DNA from: Ruminococcaceae bacterium UBA5391 | Lineage (GTDB): Bacteria; Bacillota; Clostridia; Oscillospirales; Acutalibacteraceae | NCBI GenBank assembly: GCA_002410755.1 | Contig: DHOL01000069.1 | Location: 9,192-23,968, forward strand | DNA: 14,777 bases | Direction of reading: 5' to 3' | Shown: positions 1 through 8,018 of the stretch, one piece after another | Position numbering within the stretch: the first letter of the stretch is position 1 | Layout: the number at the start of each line of letters is the position of its first letter | Notes under the pieces: generated by a model | Told to the model about the DNA's origin: nothing | Databases searched by the model: none | What the model saw: only the letters and a program-made list of their open reading frames with translations | Program-made: the position numbers and the translations under genes

Positions 1-181
1 CTTCCTCGCGGACTATCCTTTTGTTGTACCGGTTAATCTAGCCTTTTATTTGAATTTTGTTTCATCCTAATTCATCTGCAATTTCACGTCTCGTTTTTCC
101 TGCTACTCTCATTGCCAGAATTTTGGGCTCAAATGCTTTTATATTTGTCCAACTCTTTTCATTAAAATTGCCTCCCATCAT
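1..181 (-). pseudogene. IS3-family transposase OrfA remnant (partial, two in-frame stops)
   Basis: Reading the minus strand from the ATG ATG at 181-176 gives one frame that begins MGGNFNEKSW and continues through KILAMRVAGKTRREIADELG. This is the helix-turn-helix region typical of IS3-type OrfA (COG2963) DNA-binding subunits. The frame is broken by a TGA at 64-62 and a TAG at 40-38, the latter where the family usually has a Trp codon (K-x-W-I-N-R-Y-N-K), and then stays open to the window edge. The product would bind transposon ends together with the OrfB integrase. Two nonsense changes within about 60 codons indicate a dead copy. A weak promoter-like pair (TTGACC, 18 bases, GATAAT) lies just upstream on the same strand. 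Whether OrfB or the terminal repeats survive cannot be seen, because the element continues beyond position 1. Confidence 0.75.
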
Positions 182-244
182 AGTTTAATTATCCTACAAT
201 GGAAGGCTTTTGGTCAATGCCCGTTTTTTCTGGTTCAGTTCAAA

Positions 245-267
245 GAAATGCTGCGGGAAAGCATTTT
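245..267 (-). terminator. possible weak terminator of the mgtA transcript
   Basis: AAATGCT (246-252) and AGCATTT (260-266) form a perfect 7-bp stem with a 7-base loop, about 40 bases past the mgtA stop. The stem is AT-rich and only a short CTTTG follows it on the minus strand, so termination would be weak. The rest of 182-304 shows no gene. Confidence 0.3.
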
Positions 268-304
268 CATAATTTCTTTTGAAAAAAGCGCTTTCTATAG
301 CTAT

Positions 305-2971
305 TCACAGCCAAGAATGGTTGACTTTAATATAAATTGTCTTCACAACCTGTTGCAGGACAATGTAACAGAATACAATCAGCGCAAGCCATCCAAAATA
401 GCTGGAAGGCAACGAACGGAAGCCAATCGAAATACCAAGTGGTGTAAAAGGAATTAAAATTCCGACCATCATGATAACAGTCGTAAGCAGGACCACGGGT
501 GTTGCAGCACGGCTTTGGACAAACGGGATTTTCGGTGTACGGATCAGGTGAATAATTAAAGTCTGGGAAATCAGGCTCTCCACAAACCATCCGGCATTGA
601 ACAGGCCAACAAGCGCCGGGTTGGCAGCCGTATTGCAGCCAAATACAGACCACATCACCCAAAAAGTCACAATGTCAAAGACCGAGCTGACCGGACCGAT
701 ACAAAGCATGAATTTTTTGATTCCGGAAGCATTCCATTTGCGCGGAACTTGCAGATATTCCTCGTCCATATTGTCCCATGGAATTGAGATTTGGGAAATA
801 TTATACAGCAAATCCAGAAGCAAAAGCTGAACCGGCATCATCGGCAGAAATGGAAGAAACGCGCTTGCAACAAGCATGGAAAGCATATTCCCAAAATTTG
901 AGCTGACAGTCATTTTAATATATTTAATAATATTTCCAAAAATTCTGCGGCCTTCCACGACACCATGTTCCAGAACATTGAGGTCTTTTTCGAGAAGAAT
1001 AATATCAGCGTTTTCCTTGGCAATATCCACCGCTGTATCAACGGAAATTCCAACATCCGCCTTGCTTAGCGCATGGGCGTCGTTAATGCCGTCTCCCATA
1101 AACCCAACTGTATGGCCATCCTTTTGCAGTGCACCAACAACGCGGGCTTTTTGCAGCGGTGAAAGCTTAGCAAAAATAGTTGCGCTTTCTACCTGCTTTT
1201 TCAGTTCGTCATCCGTCATCTTCTCAAGGTCGGAACCCAGAAGAATATGCTCAGACGGCAGGCCGACCTCATTGCAGATTTTTTTGGTTACAAGCTCATT
1301 GTCCCCTGTCAGCACCTTCACCTGCACCCCATAGCGGTGCAGGGATTCAATTGCTGTAGCCGCTGATTTCTTCGGGGGATCCAACAGGCCAAGATATCCG
1401 ACGAGCGTCATATTGCTTTCATCCTTAACACTGAACACTCCTTCTGCGGAGGGGCTGTCTTTGGTTGCAACAGCAATCACACGCATGCCATCCGCATTAA
1501 GCTCTCCGGCCATACCGGTCACTTTCGTGCGGATATCCCCGGTAAGTGGGACAGTCTGGCCACCGTACTCACAAGAAGAGCATATCGCAAGGATTTCTTC
1601 AACGGCGCCCTTGGTAATCAGCCTGGTCTGTCCTTTCCGATCCTTCAGGACAACGCTCATGCGGCGGCGTGTAAAATTAAACGGTATTTCATCCACTTTC
1701 TGGTACTCATTGTTTAAATACGTAATGCTCTTTTCGGCCGCCTTATCAATTACCGCAAGGTCAATCAGGTTTTTCAGCCCAGTCTGGAAATAACTGTTCA
1801 AATAAGCATACTCCAGAACATGCAGATCTTCTTCCCCCATTACGTTCATGTGCCGTTCAATGACAATCTCATCACGCGTCAGCGTCCCGGTCTTGTCCGT
1901 ACAGAGCACATCCATTGCACCGAAATTCTGAATTGCATTGAGCCGCTTCACAACCGTTTTCTTATGTGCCATGCTCACGGCGCCCTTTGCCAAATTCGTT
2001 GTAACAATCATTGGAAGCATTTCCGGCGTAAGACCGATTGCAACGGAAATGGCAAAAAGTAGAGCCTGTACCCAATCGTGCTTCAGGCAACCGTTCAGTA
2101 GGAAAACGACCGGAACCATTACACACATAAAGCGAATCAACAGCCAACTGACCGCATTGACGCCGCGGTCGAAACTGGTAGCCTCGCGCTGGCCGGAAAG
2201 TGCCTTTGCCATATTGCCGAAATATGTCCGGTCACCCGTTGCAAGGACAACAGCCGTTGCAGAACCACTGACAACGTTTGTCCCCATAAAGCAGATATTT
2301 TTAAGGTCAAACAGGTTTTCTTCCCTGGCCCCCGGATCCGCATCGGCAAATTTTTCCACCATTTCCGACTCCCCGGTAAGCGCCGACTGACTTACAAAGA
2401 GGTCTTTTGCCTTTAAAATCCGCACATCTGCCGGAATCATATCCCCTGCCGAAAGGAGCACGATATCACCGGGAAGAATATCGGCCATATTGATTTCTTC
2501 TTTACCGGTTTCACGGCGGATTACTGTTGAAGTCGTTTTCACAAGAGAGCGAAGGCTTTCCGCTTCCTTGCTGGAGCGAAATTCCTGGAAAAAGCGCATC
2601 CCACCACTGATAAGCACCATGACTACAATCACAATTACTGCAGTCAGGCTTTTTTCGCCGGGTGCCGCAAATACATAGGAAGTCAGAAAAGAAACCACGG
2701 CAATAACCAGCAGCACAAGGGTAAACGGATTGATAAAAGCCGAGGCCAACTGATCATACCATGGCTTCGGCTTCTCATGGGAAATCTCATTGCTTGGATA
2801 TTTTTCAGAAAGCATCTCTACATCAACAAAATCGAGACCTTTCTCCCGTGTTTTTAACTGAGAAAGCAGGATGTATTTCTCCATCTTAGAATATTCCGTC
2901 AGGGACTTTGCAATGCTTTTTGCTTCAGCTGTACTGAGATCTGCCTTTTTCCCATTTTTCCTCATTCTCAT
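305..2971 (-). CDS. mgtA: Magnesium-translocating P-type ATPase (MgtA type, P3B)
   Basis: Inner-membrane ATP-driven Mg2+ importer of 888 residues, close to the usual length for MgtA/MgtB. All P-type motifs are present in order: actuator TGES at 199-202, the TM4 segment LTPEMLPM at 314-321 diagnostic of MgtA, the phosphorylated Asp in DKTGTLT at 359-365, KGAVEE at 454-459, TGDN at 555-558 and GDGIND at 626-631. The C-terminal membrane block carries the MgtA-like YNISQISIPWDNMDEE (723-738) and an FNAGWFVESLISQTLIIH stretch (791-808). The first ATG has GGGGG directly against it, so the second in-frame ATG two codons later (2965) is better spaced from that ribosome binding site. The gene follows the ligase gene by 125 bases without a clear terminator between them, so read-through is possible. 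Mg2+ specificity is inferred from family signatures. Confidence 0.95.
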   Translation of the reverse strand: MRMRKNGKKADLSTAEAKSIAKSLTEYSKMEKYILLSQLKTREKGLDFVDVEMLSEKYPSNEISHEKPKPWYDQLASAFINPFTLVLLVIAVVSFLTSYVFAAPGEKSLTAVIVIVVMVLISGGMRFFQEFRSSKEAESLRSLVKTTSTVIRRETGKEEINMADILPGDIVLLSAGDMIPADVRILKAKDLFVSQSALTGESEMVEKFADADPGAREENLFDLKNICFMGTNVVSGSATAVVLATGDRTYFGNMAKALSGQREATSFDRGVNAVSWLLIRFMCVMVPVVFLLNGCLKHDWVQALLFAISVAIGLTPEMLPMIVTTNLAKGAVSMAHKKTVVKRLNAIQNFGAMDVLCTDKTGTLTRDEIVIERHMNVMGEEDLHVLEYAYLNSYFQTGLKNLIDLAVIDKAAEKSITYLNNEYQKVDEIPFNFTRRRMSVVLKDRKGQTRLITKGAVEEILAICSSCEYGGQTVPLTGDIRTKVTGMAGELNADGMRVIAVATKDSPSAEGVFSVKDESNMTLVGYLGLLDPPKKSAATAIESLHRYGVQVKVLTGDNELVTKKICNEVGLPSEHILLGSDLEKMTDDELKKQVESATIFAKLSPLQKARVVGALQKDGHTVGFMGDGINDAHALSKADVGISVDTAVDIAKENADIILLEKDLNVLEHGVVEGRRIFGNIIKYIKMTVSSNFGNMLSMLVASAFLPFLPMMPVQLLLLDLLYNISQISIPWDNMDEEYLQVPRKWNASGIKKFMLCIGPVSSVFDIVTFWVMWSVFGCNTAANPALVGLFNAGWFVESLISQTLIIHLIRTPKIPFVQSRAATPVVLLTTVIMMVGILIPFTPLGISIGFRSLPSSYFGWLALIVFCYIVLQQVVKTIYIKVNHSWL

Positions 2972-2994
2972 CCCCCGTTTCCAAAATAAAATTC

Positions 2995-3113
2995 CCCGCC
3001 TGTTTCCGAAATATGCTGAATCCTGCAGGCCATCCGTTCAGCAATACAGGAGAAAGGCAGGGAAAAAGCTTTCAAGACTATACTAGTATGGCGGTTTTAT
3101 ACAGACAGGCGGG
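2995..3113 (-). promoter_or_regulatory. mgtA leader with candidate promoter and nested inverted repeats
   Basis: On the minus strand a TATAGT box (3077-3082) overlaps a 10-bp palindrome ATACTAGTAT (3080-3089); no good -35 box is evident. Downstream, TGCTGAA/TTCAGCA (3014-3020 with 3037-3043) forms a perfect 7-bp hairpin. A longer-range repeat, CCCGCCTGT/ACAGGCGGG (2995-3003 with 3105-3113), could close the leader just before the ribosome binding site if transcription starts upstream in the ligase gene. No M-box Mg2+ riboswitch was recognised, and the 125-base space is short for one. Confidence 0.35.
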
Positions 3114-4410
3114 CCGAAGCGCTATTCTGTTCTGAGACAGGCCGCGGCAGGCGCACCCGTTCATCCGCATAAGCGGAATCGATCCCCATAGAAGAGGCGA
3201 CCAGGAAAAACAGGCCCGACGTCTGTACCCAGAAAATTGTTACATCCGAAAGGCCATGAACCAGCACGGCTACCAGCAAAGCCGCTGCAAGGACATCCAT
3301 GCTGCGGCATATCCCGTACTGATAACGCAGAATCAGCACCCGAATCTGTGCCGCTGCATACAGGAATATGGCAATGGTCCCTGCCACGCCGTAATTCAGC
3401 AAAGCATCAAGCAGCAGATTGTGGCAATGGTAAGTCTTGAATCCGCCATACTGTTCCCAAATAAGGCGGTAAGCGGATGGTCCGCGGCCAAAAATAGCGG
3501 AACGCTTGAACGCATGCAGGGATGCAGTCCAAATGGAAACCCGCTGAGCGATTGTTGTTTCCAGCGCAGTTGAACTGCGTGGGAGAAGCATTGGAAAAAA
3601 TACAATAACAACCAGACCAGCCCCTAGTGCCGCAAGGAACAGCAGGATCATTTTTTTGCTGCCCCTGTAAAAGAGGAAAATAGCAACCGCACAGACCATC
3701 GCAATGCAGGCAGAGCAACTGGCGGCAAGGTAAAGCCCAATCAAATTTACCCCAATCACTGCAAGATAGAAATTTCTATGCTTCGGATTGGTGAAAATAC
3801 GGTACAGGGCTATGACAACAAGGAATTCAATCATCATGCCATAATAGTTTGCATTGCTGAAAACGGATACCGGACGGTAATTAGGCGCCTTGCTGAAATA
3901 TACCGCCTTCTGCACAACTGCTATTGCGGCACACCAAAGGCTTGCAACACAGGCTGTGTCCAGAGAAAGGTGAAACAGCGGACACGTCATTACACTGCGC
4001 AGGTAAAGGCCGCAAACCACTACTGCATAGGCAAGCAGAGAATAAAGCATCCCTATATAATTGTTATAAACTGCCGATGCAAAAAACGAAACAGCTAAAA
4101 AGCCGAAAACCAGTTTTGTAAACGGTGCAGAAAGGGCTTTCTCACGGGCACGGCTGCGCGAAAGCGTCAAAAATGCAATACAGGACATCACGGCAATTCC
4201 TACATAAAACGGGAGAAAAAGTGAAACGGTAAAAGCTAAAACAGCCCTGCGGCAAATTTCATCAGCAGACAATTTCTTTTTTGAAAAATTTAAAAACAGT
4301 AACTGAACAGCGCGAACGATAAGCTCCATCCCCTTTCCAAAGCAGAGCCGGAATACAACCCAAACTAATTCTTTGGTGGAAACAAGCAGGCTAGTTTTAG
4401 AGAAAGTCAA
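3097..4410 (-). CDS. O-antigen ligase / Wzy-like polytopic membrane protein
   Basis: Integral membrane protein of up to 437 residues with about ten hydrophobic segments and a Wzy_C/O-antigen-ligase signature: Arg290 in QRVSIW, GRGPSAY at 308-314, then a soluble loop ending in HCHN (328-331) followed by a GVAG turn into the next helix. Family members join or polymerise lipid-linked glycans at the outer face of the membrane. In a Gram-positive the likely substrate is a capsule, teichoic-type or exopolysaccharide unit, which is inference. No glycosyltransferases lie beside it. The frame opens at a TTG (4410). An ATG at codon 28 (4329), preceded by GGAAAGGGG, is an alternative start giving 410 residues. 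The extended -10 promoter at 4446-4451 fits either start. The gene may be cotranscribed with mgtA. Confidence 0.8.
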   Translation of the reverse strand: MTFSKTSLLVSTKELVWVVFRLCFGKGMELIVRAVQLLFLNFSKKKLSADEICRRAVLAFTVSLFLPFYVGIAVMSCIAFLTLSRSRAREKALSAPFTKLVFGFLAVSFFASAVYNNYIGMLYSLLAYAVVVCGLYLRSVMTCPLFHLSLDTACVASLWCAAIAVVQKAVYFSKAPNYRPVSVFSNANYYGMMIEFLVVIALYRIFTNPKHRNFYLAVIGVNLIGLYLAASCSACIAMVCAVAIFLFYRGSKKMILLFLAALGAGLVVIVFFPMLLPRSSTALETTIAQRVSIWTASLHAFKRSAIFGRGPSAYRLIWEQYGGFKTYHCHNLLLDALLNYGVAGTIAIFLYAAAQIRVLILRYQYGICRSMDVLAAALLVAVLVHGLSDVTIFWVQTSGLFFLVASSMGIDSAYADERVRLPRPVSEQNSASARLSV

Positions 4411-4428
4411 ACAGGTTTTGAGACCTGC
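4411..4428 (-). promoter_or_regulatory. small hairpin in the ligase leader
   Basis: CAGGT and ACCTG flank a 6-base loop in the short 5' leader between the predicted transcription start and the TTG start codon. The 5-bp stem would sit where a ribosome binding site for the TTG start would be expected, which slightly favours the internal ATG at 4329. Confidence 0.25.
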
Positions 4429-4437
4429 CCTAATCTA

Positions 4438-4473
4438 TCACGTGAATTATATCACATCGGCCACTGGAAGCAA
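4438..4473 (-). promoter_or_regulatory. extended -10 promoter for the ligase gene, with overlapping palindrome
   Basis: The minus strand has a perfect TATAAT (4446-4451) preceded by TG-A, an extended -10 arrangement, with a weak TTGCTT -35 box (4468-4473) at 16 bases. The 8-bp palindrome TCACGTGA (4438-4445) lies between the -10 and the predicted start near 4439, a classical position for a repressor operator. Confidence 0.6.
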
Positions 4474-4559
4474 GATAAATACCCGCTCAATGTGGCAGAA
4501 TCTATCCATATAATTTGTGCATTTCGCTGAATATTATGAATGCATTTTGAATTGACTGT

Positions 4560-4605
4560 CGAAAAGGGTTTTCTACGCGGAACTTTTCGTATATAGTAGT
4601 ATAGA
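4560..4605 (+). promoter_or_regulatory. inverted repeat and AT-rich promoter region upstream of the CtpE-type ATPase
   Basis: CGAAAAG (4560-4566) and CTTTTCG (4583-4589) form a perfect 7-bp inverted repeat with a 16-base spacer. It is followed at once by TATAGT (4592-4597) and TATAGA (4600-4605), either of which could be the -10 box. No good -35 is present, as expected for an activated promoter or one whose -35 lies under an operator. A nested GAAAA-GGG-TTTTC (4561-4573) competes for the same left arm. Confidence 0.4.
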
Positions 4606-4704
4606 GTAAGTTTTAGCTTTTCCTGGTCAGGCATTAGAGGCAATCTCTGTAAAATGTTTTTATGCAGCATGAAAGTGCATGATAGGCTGGTGAGAGAACG
4701 CACA

Positions 4705-7071
4705 ATGGAGAAAAAAATCCGAATCCATTTTGAACGGTCCATACCGGATGCCCAAAACGGCCTCAGCAGCATAGAAGTAAAGCAGCGCATCCGTCAAGGC
4801 CTAGTGAATGGGACAAGTGAAATCAAGACAAAATCCATTCCGCAGATTATACGCGATAATATAGTCACCTTTTTTAATATCCTGAACTTTATTCTGGCCG
4901 GGTTGATTGCATCTGTCCATTCCTACAAGAATCTTCTGTTTCTCGGTGTGACAGTCTGCAATACAGCAATCGGAATCATTCAGGAAATCCGCGCCAAAAA
5001 AACAATTGACGGGCTGTCCCTAATCACATCGCCGAAAGCGCACGTCGTGCGCAATGGAACGGAAATTGAAATCCCCATCAGCAAAATTGTGCTGGATGAC
5101 GTGGTTGTCCTCGCTTCCGGCAGCCAAATTCCCGCGGATTGCATACTCCTGAACGGGAACTGTGAAACGGACGAGTCCCTCCTGACGGGTGAATCCGATC
5201 CCATCGCCAAGCGCTGTGGTGACACCCTGCTCAGCGGCAGTTATCTTGTCAGCGGGAAGTGCCGGGCACGTGTGGAACACATCGGGCGGGAAAACTATGC
5301 AGAAAAAATCACGGAGAGTGCAAAATACTACAAAGCGCCAAATTCCGAAATTATGAAATGGGTAAACCGCATTATCCATATAGTCGCCTACGCTATTATC
5401 CCCATTGGCGCAATGCTTTTCTGCAAGCAGTATTTTTCCGCACATATTTCCTACCATCATGCCGTTGTCAGTACTGTTGCAGCAATGATTGGCATGATTC
5501 CGGAAGGGCTTGTCCTTCTAACGAGCATGGTATTTGCGGTCGGCGTGATGCGGCTTTCCAGACATAGGGCACTCGTGCAGGAACTCAGCGCGATTGAGAC
5601 GCTCGCCCGTGTCGATACGCTCTGCCTTGATAAGACCGGCACGCTGACGGAAGGAACCATGCAAATGGAAGAAGTCATTCCGCTTGGGAACACCAGCCTT
5701 GCTCAGACAGAAAAGGTTCTGGCAGCCCTTTCTTCTTCACTTGATGACAGTTCTCCCACCATGAATGCCGTGCGGGAAGCATTTCCAAACCCGCCGCCCT
5801 GGAAATGTGAAAGACAGGTTGCATTTTCCTCAGCACGGAAGTGGAGCGGTGCGTCATTTAAAGAAAATGGAAGTTTTGTCCTTGGGGCAAGTGAGTTTAT
5901 CCTGCGCGGGCGCCTGGATGAAATCCGCTCCCAAGTTGAGAAATATTCACACCTCGGAAAACGCGTCCTGCTGCTTGCAAAGGTAAAAGGATTTTCGGAA
6001 GATGGGACTCTTCTTTCCACAGAGGCTGAGCCTGCTGCCCTTGTGCTGCTGTCCGATAAAATCCGCAAGAATGCGGCTAAGACGCTGGATTATTTTCACA
6101 AGCAGGGAGTCAATCTGAAAGTAATCTCCGGAGACAGCCCATCCACCGTCTCCAGTATCGCGCAAAAGGCAGGCCTGAAAGGCGCGGACCAATGTGTGGA
6201 CGCCACTACGTTGCCTGACGAAAAAGCTGTCAGAGACGCCGCAGAAAAGTATACGGTCTTTGGCCGTGTGACACCAAAACAGAAACTGGAACTGGTAAAG
6301 GCCCTGAAGGAAAAGGGACATACTGTTGCCATGACCGGAGACGGTGTAAACGATGTACCTGCGCTCAAGGAAAGCGATTGCAGCATTGCAATGGCATCGG
6401 GCAGTGAGGCGGCACGCAACGTCTCCAATGTGGTGCTGCTGGATTCCGATTTTTCCTGTATGCCGCGCATTGTAAATGAAGGCCGGCGCTGCATCAATAA
6501 TTTACAGCGCTCCGCAACACTGTTCCTTGTAAAAGCAATCTTTTCCATTCTGGCTGCCATCCTTATTATCTGCCTTGGGCGCCAGTATCCGTTCCAGCCA
6601 ATCCAGTTTACCCTTATCAATGCAGTGTCCATTGGCATTCCATCGTTTTTCCTTGCACTGGAACCAAACCGGAACCGTATCCATGGTTCTTTCATTAAAA
6701 ATGTGCTGGAGAAGTCACTGCCTGGTGCTTTAACCCTAACGGTTAATGTTGCAACACTTGCCGCAGTCTCAAATGCTTTCGTTTTCTCAAACGTTGAGGC
6801 TTCCACACTTGCCGTGTTGCTGACCGGATACACAGAGCTTCTTGTCCTTTTTAAGGTTTGCCGCCCATTTACGGCAGCCCATACCGTGCTTTTTATTGCA
6901 ATGTCGGCAGTTTTTTCCGGGGCACTCCTCCTTTTTCCACGGCTATTTGAAGTATGCCCGGTTACCTTCCCAATGGCGTTCGCGCTTGTGCCGCTTATTT
7001 TTCTTGCAACCTGCCTAATGACAGTGTTCACCCACTTGCTGGGGAAAATAATTTTCCGTCACAAAAGCTAG
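4705..7071 (+). CDS. Cation-transporting P-type ATPase (CtpE/CaxP class, probably Ca2+)
   Basis: The ATG at 4705 (MEKKIRIHF) follows GGTGAG by ten bases and gives 788 residues. The frame extends upstream to 4654, but that ATG has no ribosome binding site. Numbering from 4654, the motifs are TGES 178-181, TM4 PEGL 283-286, DKTGT from Asp326, GDSP 493-496 in place of the usual TGDN, and TGDGVND 561-567. The N-terminal block with NLLFLGVTVCNT and IGIIQEIRAKKTID is characteristic of the clade holding mycobacterial CtpE and pneumococcal CaxP (SP_1551), both linked to Ca2+. A Ca2+ role here is inferred from the family. TM4 is PEGL rather than the CPC of heavy-metal pumps, and there is no N-terminal metal-binding domain. 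It is transcribed divergently from the ligase-mgtA pair, and its stop codon overlaps that of the deacetylase on the other strand. Confidence 0.9.
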   Translation: MEKKIRIHFERSIPDAQNGLSSIEVKQRIRQGLVNGTSEIKTKSIPQIIRDNIVTFFNILNFILAGLIASVHSYKNLLFLGVTVCNTAIGIIQEIRAKKTIDGLSLITSPKAHVVRNGTEIEIPISKIVLDDVVVLASGSQIPADCILLNGNCETDESLLTGESDPIAKRCGDTLLSGSYLVSGKCRARVEHIGRENYAEKITESAKYYKAPNSEIMKWVNRIIHIVAYAIIPIGAMLFCKQYFSAHISYHHAVVSTVAAMIGMIPEGLVLLTSMVFAVGVMRLSRHRALVQELSAIETLARVDTLCLDKTGTLTEGTMQMEEVIPLGNTSLAQTEKVLAALSSSLDDSSPTMNAVREAFPNPPPWKCERQVAFSSARKWSGASFKENGSFVLGASEFILRGRLDEIRSQVEKYSHLGKRVLLLAKVKGFSEDGTLLSTEAEPAALVLLSDKIRKNAAKTLDYFHKQGVNLKVISGDSPSTVSSIAQKAGLKGADQCVDATTLPDEKAVRDAAEKYTVFGRVTPKQKLELVKALKEKGHTVAMTGDGVNDVPALKESDCSIAMASGSEAARNVSNVVLLDSDFSCMPRIVNEGRRCINNLQRSATLFLVKAIFSILAAILIICLGRQYPFQPIQFTLINAVSIGIPSFFLALEPNRNRIHGSFIKNVLEKSLPGALTLTVNVATLAAVSNAFVFSNVEASTLAVLLTGYTELLVLFKVCRPFTAAHTVLFIAMSAVFSGALLLFPRLFEVCPVTFPMAFALVPLIFLATCLMTVFTHLLGKIIFRHKS
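7068..7071. other. shared CTAG: overlapping convergent stop codons
   Basis: The TAG stop of the plus-strand ATPase (7069-7071) and the TAG stop of the minus-strand deacetylase (7070-7068) lie in the same palindromic CTAG. There is therefore no intergenic space, and no clear hairpin-plus-T-run terminator is visible for either gene. Transcripts must run into each other. Confidence 0.95.
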
Positions 7072-7955
7072 CCAAGGCCAATTTTTATAAAATACTGTCT
7101 ACTGGAAATCCCGGACGGGCGCAGGAAACGTCCGAGTGAATAAAGGCATTCCGGATCCCGTGTAATGATATTAAATTTTGCAGTGCAGAGGAACGTCGCC
7201 CGAAATCCCATTTTCTTAAGGATCTGGTCGGATTCTTTGCTGGATGCCCCGAATGGGTAAACAAACGCAAGGGGGGTATATCCTGTCTTGTCCCGCATTT
7301 CAGTCTGCATCTGTCCAACGTCCTTTTGCAGCATTGCGGCATAGGCGTCAGTGCTTTCCCCGCGTTTTCTGGAAGCGCCCCGGCGCGCGCCAAGGGAATG
7401 GAGATTATAGCTGTGGTTCTGGAATTCCACAAGGCCGGACGACATCATCTCTGAAATTTCCGGCCAAGTCAGGTGGGAATAAGTCGCGTGATCCGCATCG
7501 CCTTTGGTATATAAATCCGTATAATAGCCAATCGGTGCAATGACAATTTTTGCATTATATTTTTTGGCTAATGGAAACGCATAGCAATAATTATTGTAAT
7601 AGCCGTCATCGAATGTCAGCATCACCGGTTTTGCCGGCAGAGGCGTACCATAGGAAACGTGGCTTACAAGCTCCGCTACCGTGATTGTTTTATAACCACG
7701 GCTATGCAGGTACTGAAGATCACTTTCAAACGTATTCGGTGAAATAACATATTTTCCCTGACGCTTCTGTTCTTTCAGCATACTGTGATACATGATGACA
7801 GGAAGTTTGATTTCTCCCTCCACAGCGGACACCCCTGCTCCAACCGGAACTGTCTTATTCGCTTTGCAGAAAGCTGCTGCTGTAACGGCCGCCACAACAG
7901 CAATGGTGCAAAGCAGCAGCGGAAAACGCTTTGGACGAAATGGTGCAAGCAGCAA
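7068..7955 (-). CDS. Membrane-anchored polysaccharide deacetylase (NodB/CE4)
   Basis: Exported or membrane-tethered protein of 295 residues. A basic N-terminus is followed by a hydrophobic segment (about 11-30) without a proper lipobox. The NodB domain then carries PVIMYHS (52-58), the metal-site TFDDGYYNN (114-122, Asp116/Asp117), HSYNLH (His181 and His186) and YPFG (233-236). CE4 enzymes remove N- or O-acetyl groups from peptidoglycan, chitin-like or exopolysaccharide chains using a divalent metal. The substrate is unknown; the PVIMYH-type N-terminus resembles the IcaB/PgaB-like and generic clostridial group more than PdaA. Translation starts at TTG, supported by GGGAGG eight bases upstream and by the lack of any in-frame ATG near the signal segment. 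It is the last gene after pgeF and the radical SAM gene, separated by 43 bases and a stem-loop. Confidence 0.9.
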   Translation of the reverse strand: MLLAPFRPKRFPLLLCTIAVVAAVTAAAFCKANKTVPVGAGVSAVEGEIKLPVIMYHSMLKEQKRQGKYVISPNTFESDLQYLHSRGYKTITVAELVSHVSYGTPLPAKPVMLTFDDGYYNNYCYAFPLAKKYNAKIVIAPIGYYTDLYTKGDADHATYSHLTWPEISEMMSSGLVEFQNHSYNLHSLGARRGASRKRGESTDAYAAMLQKDVGQMQTEMRDKTGYTPLAFVYPFGASSKESDQILKKMGFRATFLCTAKFNIITRDPECLYSLGRFLRPSGISSRQYFIKIGLG

Positions 7956-7981
7956 AACACCCGCCTCCCGAATTCAATATA

Positions 7982-8018
7982 TGGGGAAGCGGGTTGGTTC
8001 ATTCCATGGGCTTCCCCA
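7982..8018 (-). repeat. intercistronic stem-loop spanning the radical SAM stop codon
   Basis: TGGGGAAGC (7982-7990) and GCTTCCCCA (8010-8018) are a perfect 9-bp inverted repeat with a 19-base loop containing the radical SAM stop (8001-7999). On the minus strand no T-run follows, so it is not a standard terminator. It lies just upstream of the deacetylase ribosome binding site and could affect mRNA stability or relative expression. Confidence 0.6.

Noticed and set aside
1938..2390. 150-residue plus-strand frame inside mgtA
   Set aside because: It lies opposite conserved ATPase sequence and resembles no family; shadow of a real gene.
2972..3096. M-box Mg2+ riboswitch upstream of mgtA
   Set aside because: The space is short and none of the conserved M-box segments was recognised; only simple inverted repeats are visible.
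6096..7031. 311-residue minus-strand open frame opposite the CtpE-type ATPase
   Set aside because: It is antisense to well-conserved P-type ATPase motifs, has no ribosome binding site and has a Ser/Arg/Thr-rich composition typical of a shadow frame.
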